NCBI RefSeq assembly: GCF_001552635.1
Contig: NZ_BCRO01000083.1
Location: forward strand, 1 to 43,809
Direction: 5' to 3'
Length of the DNA stretch: 43,809 nt
Source: Actinomadura hibisca NBRC 15177
Lineage (GTDB): Bacteria > Actinomycetota > Actinomycetes > Streptosporangiales > Streptosporangiaceae
A program made the position numbers and the translations under genes. Position 1 is the first letter of the stretch; each line of letters opens with the position of its first letter. The notes beneath the pieces are model-generated. The model searched no databases and had not been told where the DNA came from. It saw nothing but the letters and a program-made list of their open reading frames with translations. Shown here in pieces: positions 39,797 to 43,809 of this stretch.

Positions 39797-41191
39797 ATGT
39801 CTACCTCGTCTTCGATCCGTGTACGTTTCGCGCCGTCCCCCACCGGGATGTTCCACGTGGGCGGCGCCCGCTCCGCCCTGTTCAACTGGGCGATGGCCGC
39901 GCAGTCGGGCGGCACGCTCGTCCTGCGGATCGAGGACACCGACGCCTCCCGCAACAGCCCCGAGTGGACCGAGGGCATCATCCGGGCGCTGGCGTGGCTC
40001 GGCATGGACGGCGGCCAGTACGAGGGCCCCTACTTCCAGTCGGCCAACGCCGACAAGCACGCCGCGGCCGCCGCGACCCTGCGCGAGCAGGGCCGCGCCT
40101 ACTACTGCGACTGCGCCCGCGAGGACGTCACCGCCCGCACCGGCGACCAGCACCGGGGCTACGACGGGCACTGCCGCGACCGCGGCCTGGGCCCCGGACC
40201 GGGCCGGGCGCTGCGCTTCCGCACCCCCGACGAGGGCCAGACCGTCGTGGTGGACCTGCTGCGCGGCAAGCCGACGTTCGAGAACGCGGCGCTGGAGGAC
40301 TTCGTCATCGCCCGCGCCGACGGCTCGGTGACCTTCCTGCTGGCCAACGCGGTCGACGACATGAGCCAGGGCATCACCCACGTGGTGCGCGGCGAGGAGC
40401 ACCTGTCCAACGCCCCCAAGCAGCAGTTGTTGTGGGAGGCGCTGGGCGGCGCCGCGCCGGTCTGGGCGCACGTCCCGGTGATCGTCAACGAGAAGCGGCA
40501 GAAGCTCTCCAAACGCCGCGACAAGGTCGCGCTGGAGGACTACCGGGCCGAGGGCTACCTCGCCGAGGCCATGCGCAACTACCTGATGCTGCTGGGCTGG
40601 GCGCCGTCGGACGACCGCGAGATCCTGCCCTGGGACGTGATGGTCGCCGAGTTCCGCATCGAGGACGTCAACACCTCCCCGGCCTTCTTCGACGTCAAGA
40701 AGCTGCGCGCGATCAACGGCGACTACATCCGGATGTTGCCGGTCGAGAAGTTCGTCGCCGAGTGCCTGCCGTTCCTGGAGGCGGCCCCGTTCGAGGTGGA
40801 CATGGCCGTCTTCAACGAGCTGGCGCCGCTGGCGCAGACCCGGGTGGCGCTGCTGTCGGAGATCGTGCCGATGGTGGACTTCGCGTTCCTGCCCGAGCCG
40901 GACTTCGACGAGCAGTCCTGGACCAAGGCCATGAAGGAGCCCGCCGCCGACATCCTGGCCGCCGCCGAGGACGCCTACCGCGACGCGCCCTGGAACGCCG
41001 AGGAGCTCAAGAACCGCCTGGAGGCGGTCGGGGCCGAGCGCGGCCTGAAGCTCGGCAAGACCCAGGCCCCGGTGCGCGTGGCCGTCACCGGCCGCACCGT
41101 CGGCCTGCCGCTGTTCGAGTCGCTGGAGATCCTGGGCCGCGAGCGCACCCTGGAGCGCATGGCCGCCGCCCGCGCCAAGCTGACCTCCTGA
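39797..41191 (+). CDS. gltX: Glutamyl-tRNA synthetase
   Basis: A 464-residue class I aminoacyl-tRNA synthetase that charges tRNA-Glu. The HIGH-type motif is APSPTGMFHVGGARSALFNW and the KMSKS-type motif is KLSKRR. The segment CDCARED...YDGHC keeps the Cys-x-Cys...Tyr-x3-Cys zinc-site arrangement. The FNELAPLAQTRV stretch and the C-terminal GLKLGKTQAPVRVAVTG and LFESLEILGRERTLERM are those of the anticodon-binding half. The length is slightly below the usual 480-490. It is convergent with the membrane-cupredoxin gene, only 9 bases apart. Whether the genome has a second copy cannot be told. Confidence 0.95.
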   Translation: MSTSSSIRVRFAPSPTGMFHVGGARSALFNWAMAAQSGGTLVLRIEDTDASRNSPEWTEGIIRALAWLGMDGGQYEGPYFQSANADKHAAAAATLREQGRAYYCDCAREDVTARTGDQHRGYDGHCRDRGLGPGPGRALRFRTPDEGQTVVVDLLRGKPTFENAALEDFVIARADGSVTFLLANAVDDMSQGITHVVRGEEHLSNAPKQQLLWEALGGAAPVWAHVPVIVNEKRQKLSKRRDKVALEDYRAEGYLAEAMRNYLMLLGWAPSDDREILPWDVMVAEFRIEDVNTSPAFFDVKKLRAINGDYIRMLPVEKFVAECLPFLEAAPFEVDMAVFNELAPLAQTRVALLSEIVPMVDFAFLPEPDFDEQSWTKAMKEPAADILAAAEDAYRDAPWNAEELKNRLEAVGAERGLKLGKTQAPVRVAVTGRTVGLPLFESLEILGRERTLERMAAARAKLTS

Positions 41192-41200
41192 CCCGCCGCC

Positions 41201-42418
41201 CTACCGGAAGGTGATCGCCCCGGGGTAGTGGCCGGACGCGCACACGAAGCGCATCCGGCCCGGCCCCGGGGTGCCCAGGTCGATCCGGGTCTCGCCGGTC
41301 ACCGGCAGGATCACGTCCAGGCCGCGGCCCGGGACCGTGAACCCCCGCGTGTGGCCCCGGGTGCCCTGGGTGCGCAGCACTAGCACCGTGCGGACCCCGG
41401 CGCGGGCGTCCACGAGCGCGGGCCGGTAGCCCCGGTCCAGCGCCCACACCGTCACCACCTGAGTCCCGGCCGCGTCGGTCGTGACGAACCGCCCGGCGTC
41501 GGCGGCGGCGCGCGCGCCGCCGCCGTCCGGCAGCCAGCCGCCCAGCCGCAACCCCGACACCAGCGTCCAGGCCGCGACCGCCAGCAGGCCCACGCCCAGC
41601 AGGGCGGTGAGGCGGCCGCGCAGCAGCGCCATCGTCCGGCCCAGCGTCACCCCGAGCAGCCCGAACAGCGGCACGGTGCCCAGCACGAACCCGGCCATCA
41701 CCGCCGCGCCGCCCACCGGCGACCGCGAGGCGACCGCCAGCAGCTCGGCCGACAACGTCAGCCCGCACGGCACCAGCACCGTAGCCGCCCCCAACACCGC
41801 AGGCCGCCGGAACCGCGCCGCACCGGACGCGGAGGGCCGCCGGAACCGCGCCGCCCCCGCCGCACAATGATCACCGAGCCCGCCGTCCACCGCGACGTCC
41901 GCTTCCCCCGGCGTCACGGGCCGCCGGACCCGCTCCGTCTCCGCCGCACAATGACCATCGGGCCCGCCGTCCACCGCGACGTTCGCTTCGTCCAGCGTCC
42001 CCGCCGCCTGACGAGCAAGACCATCGCCCGCCTCTTTGTCTTTGTCCGCCTTCTCGCTCGTTCCAGCGGCCGTCCCGGCGTGCCTCGCGGGGGAGCGGCC
42101 CCGGCCGAGCAGCCGACGGGCCGGGCCGAAGCCCAGCAGGTCCAGCGCGAACAGCGCCAGCACCGCCGCCGCCGCCCCCAGCAGCGCGCCGCGCGCCTGC
42201 GGCCCCGGCTGCACCACGCCGCCCGCCAGGCCCAGCAGCGCGCCCAGCGCCGCATGCGTCACCAGCTTGGCCGTCAGGAACGCCGTCACCGGCCCGGACG
42301 CGCGGTGTGCGCCCCGTACCGCGCCGGTCAGCAACCCCAGCTGGACGGCGGCGCAGGTCGTGCCGCCCGCCAGCAGCCCGGCTCCCGCGCCCGACAGGAA
42401 CAGTGCGGCGGTGTCCAA
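41201..42418 (-). CDS. Membrane protein (TauE/SafE or DsbD-like) with C-terminal cupredoxin-like domain
   Basis: A polytopic protein of about 405 residues. The first helices (LSGAGAGLLAGGTTCAAVQLGLLTG) match the TauE/SafE / UreH-like transmembrane family that opens with G-x2-C-A. After three helices comes a long polar linker with tandem repeats (41834-41991), then the second half (LVPCGLTLSAELLAVASRSPVGGAAVMAGFVLGTVPLFGLLG). The last 80 residues resemble a cupredoxin: GHTRGFTVPG, LPVTGETRIDLG and MRFVCASGHYPGAITF, giving candidate copper ligands His, Cys and His. A role in copper or other metal handling at the membrane is inferred. A TTG start at 42418 is chosen because GGAGGTGG precedes it; GTG 42427 and TTG 42466 are alternatives. 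It is convergent with gltX. Confidence 0.7.
   Translation of the reverse strand: MDTAALFLSGAGAGLLAGGTTCAAVQLGLLTGAVRGAHRASGPVTAFLTAKLVTHAALGALLGLAGGVVQPGPQARGALLGAAAAVLALFALDLLGFGPARRLLGRGRSPARHAGTAAGTSEKADKDKEAGDGLARQAAGTLDEANVAVDGGPDGHCAAETERVRRPVTPGEADVAVDGGLGDHCAAGAARFRRPSASGAARFRRPAVLGAATVLVPCGLTLSAELLAVASRSPVGGAAVMAGFVLGTVPLFGLLGVTLGRTMALLRGRLTALLGVGLLAVAAWTLVSGLRLGGWLPDGGGARAAADAGRFVTTDAAGTQVVTVWALDRGYRPALVDARAGVRTVLVLRTQGTRGHTRGFTVPGRGLDVILPVTGETRIDLGTPGPGRMRFVCASGHYPGAITFR
41834..41991 (-). repeat. In-frame tandem repeat (84-bp period) inside the membrane-cupredoxin gene
   Basis: A stretch of nearly 50 bp beginning CGCACAATGA occurs at 41861 and again at 41945, exactly 84 bp (28 codons) apart, with only a few differences. 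A GGCCGCCGG-type segment recurs at about 41802, 41835 and 41919. In the protein this gives two copies of VAVDGG-x2-DHCAA / GHCAA and three of the FRRP/VRRP type, all in the linker between membrane halves. Confidence 0.75.
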
Positions 42419-42544
42419 TGGCCCCACCTCCGCAGCGGGACCGTCCCCACGCCCGCTCCCGGCCAAGCCACCCCGGCAGTGACCTGTACGTCACCATCCG
42501 TCACAGGCAACAGTGCCCGCCGGGCCATGGACAGGCGGGCCGGA

Positions 42545-43267
42545 CTACTCCTCGGCCTGGTCCGGGGACTCCCCGGCGCCGCTCCCACCCTCGTCCGCGC
42601 CCTCCGGGACGTCCTGGGCCGGGCCCTCCTCGCCGGTGAGCGCCGCGCGCAGGTCGGCGACGTGCCGGTCGAGCAGTTCCAGCTCGGCCCGCAGCCCGGC
42701 CGGAGCCTTCTTGCCGACCGCCTCCAACTGCTCCTCCACCGCCGCCAGCCGCGCGGTGACGTCGGCCGACCGCGTCGCGGCCCCGCCGTCCTCCGCCGGA
42801 CGCACCTGCAACAGGGCCGCCTGCTCGCGCAGCAGCGCGGCCTGCTCACGCAGCAGCGTCGTCTGGTCGCGCAGCTGCTTGTTCTTGTTGTGCAGCTCCA
42901 CGAACACCGACACCTTGGCGCGCAGCACCCACGGGTCGAACGGCTTGGAGATGAAGTCCACCGCCCCGGCCGCGTACCCCCGGAAGGCGTAGTCGGGGTC
43001 GCTGTTGACCGCCGTCAGGAAGATGATCGGCAGGTCGCGGGTCTTCTTGCGGCGCTTGATGTCGCGCGCGGTCTCGAACCCGTCCATGCCGGGCATGACG
43101 ACGTCCAGCAGGATGACCGCGTACTCGTCGGTGAGCAGCGCCTTCAGCGCCTCCTCGCCGGACCGCGCCCGCACCAGGTCCTGGTCGAGCGAGCTGAGGA
43201 TGGCCTCCAGCGCGATGAGGTTCTCCTCGCGGTCGTCCACGAGCAGGATCTTCGCCTTGTCGTCCAC
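42545..43267 (-). CDS. Response regulator with C-terminal coiled coil
   Basis: A 240-residue protein. The receiver domain (residues 1-125) has the acidic pair in ILLVDDREEN, phospho-acceptor Asp in VILLDVVMPGMDGFE, Thr in FLTAV and Lys in SKPFDPW. It is followed by no DNA-binding or enzymatic domain but by a helical coiled coil (KNKQLRDQTTLLREQAALLREQ, with an exact repeat of LLREQAA) and an acidic tail. GTG at 43267 is chosen because GGGAGAGG lies 5 bases upstream; an earlier GTG at 43306 overlaps the preceding gene. It follows a multi-receiver protein on the same strand by 22 bases, so the two are probably one signalling unit. Its output partner is unknown. Confidence 0.88.
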   Translation of the reverse strand: MDDKAKILLVDDREENLIALEAILSSLDQDLVRARSGEEALKALLTDEYAVILLDVVMPGMDGFETARDIKRRKKTRDLPIIFLTAVNSDPDYAFRGYAAGAVDFISKPFDPWVLRAKVSVFVELHNKNKQLRDQTTLLREQAALLREQAALLQVRPAEDGGAATRSADVTARLAAVEEQLEAVGKKAPAGLRAELELLDRHVADLRAALTGEEGPAQDVPEGADEGGSGAGESPDQAEE

Positions 43268-43289
43268 GCGTGCCTCTCCCCGCTCCCTG

Positions 43290-43809
43290 TCAGCGTGCCC
43301 TGTCACCGTGCACGGAGGGACGCAGCCAGTTGCGCATGACGTCCAGCAGGTGGTCCACGTCCACCGGCTTGGGCACGTAGTCCGACGCGCCGGACGCCAG
43401 GCTCTTCTCCCGGTCCCCCTTCATGACCTTGGCGGTGATCACGATGATCGGCAACTCGGCGAACTGCGGCATGTCGCGGATCGCCGCGGTGGTGGCGTAG
43501 CCGTCCAGGCCCGGCATCATCACGTCCATCAGCACCAGCGCCACGTCGGGGTTGCGGTGCAGCAGGTCGATCCCGGCCTGCCCGTCCTCGGCGTACAGCA
43601 CCTCCATGCCGTAGCCCTCCAGCACGCTGGTGAGCGCGAACACGTTGCGCACGTCGTCGTCGACGATCAGCACCTTGCGGCCCGACAGGGCGGTGTCCAG
43701 GAAGTCGGCCGGCGGCTCGGCCAGCACCCCGGTCAGCGCGGGCTCGCCGTCGCCGGGCCGGTCGGCGGCCGCCGCCGGCTGCTCGGCGGGCGCCGCCGCG
43801 CCGTCCTGC
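43290..43809 (-). CDS. C-terminal receiver domain of a larger signalling protein, probably hybrid histidine kinase (partial)
   Basis: The frame is open to the right edge of the window, so only the last 172 residues are seen. An Ala/Pro/Glu-rich linker (about 40 residues) leads to a receiver domain with VLIVDDDVRNVFALTSVLE, phospho-acceptor Asp in LVLMDVMMPGLDGYAT, ITAKVMKGDREKSLASGASDY and PKPVDVDHLLDVMRNWL. The DVRNVFALTSVLE and PKPVD patterns are those of the terminal receiver of hybrid sensor kinases. A GTG inside (43727) could start a shorter protein, but the linker composition argues that the chain continues beyond the window. Confidence 0.85.
   Translation of the reverse strand, partial: QDGAAAPAEQPAAAADRPGDGEPALTGVLAEPPADFLDTALSGRKVLIVDDDVRNVFALTSVLEGYGMEVLYAEDGQAGIDLLHRNPDVALVLMDVMMPGLDGYATTAAIRDMPQFAELPIIVITAKVMKGDREKSLASGASDYVPKPVDVDHLLDVMRNWLRPSVHGDRAR

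Overview
This is a very GC-rich window with strong G/C third-position bias. Its gene content is actinobacterial: an F420-type luciferase-like oxidoreductase, DUF2236/MpaB, a QcrB-type cytochrome b, a ChoD-like GMC oxidoreductase, GTG/TTG starts, 4-base start/stop overlaps, DtxR/IdeR-type iron boxes and several probably leaderless genes. An Actinomadura-like Streptosporangiales host is my inference; no rRNA or species marker is present. I see no tRNA, rRNA, CRISPR array, transposase or phage gene.

Region 1 (1-1390): a strong hairpin at the left edge, about 650 bp without a recognisable gene, then a secreted RlpA-like protein that ends at a 23-bp perfect bidirectional terminator.

Region 2 (1396-25845): an iron-regulated siderophore locus. 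Two divergent promoter regions carry iron boxes. The first (2421-2563) drives a siderophore-binding lipoprotein leftwards. Rightwards it drives a GNAT acyltransferase, a two-module NRPS (C-A-PCP-C-A-PCP-TE), an MFS exporter, a siderophore-interacting flavin reductase and an ornithine-type N-hydroxylase. The second (21114-21238) drives a fused FecCD permease, an ATPase and a Fes-type esterase leftwards, and a complete 2,3-dihydroxybenzoate (DHB) pathway rightwards (EntA, EntC, EntE, EntB and a free aryl carrier protein). A GMC oxidoreductase and an F420-type oxidoreductase sit between the two halves. By motif reading, the first NRPS A domain has the threonine code DFWNVGMVHK and the second the unassigned code DAWGAGAVNK. 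With the N-hydroxylase and acyltransferase this suggests a mixed catechol-hydroxamate siderophore built on DHB-Thr-(acyl-N-hydroxyornithine or similar). The TE and the Fes-type esterase hint at ester-linked oligomers. No MbtH-like protein or phosphopantetheinyl transferase is in the window.

Region 3 (25900-32375): an MpaB-family gene; an orphan QcrB-type cytochrome b preceded by three 9-bp repeats at exact 15-bp spacing that resemble BlaI operators; then a divergent phosphotransferase / acyl-CoA dehydrogenase-TetR unit around a palindrome, a split version of the kinase-dehydrogenase fusion known in ACAD10/ACAD11; and a decayed gene fragment ending in a long terminator.

Region 4 (32375-43809): mostly ordinary chromosomal genes: a PIG-L deacetylase, a class II glutamine amidotransferase, an amino-acid permease with an operator-like palindrome in its promoter, a HAD-like protein, an O-methyltransferase, an SDR, a NUDIX hydrolase, a TIGR03086 protein, glutamyl-tRNA synthetase, a membrane protein with a cupredoxin-like tail and internal repeats, and two receiver-domain genes, the last cut by the window edge.
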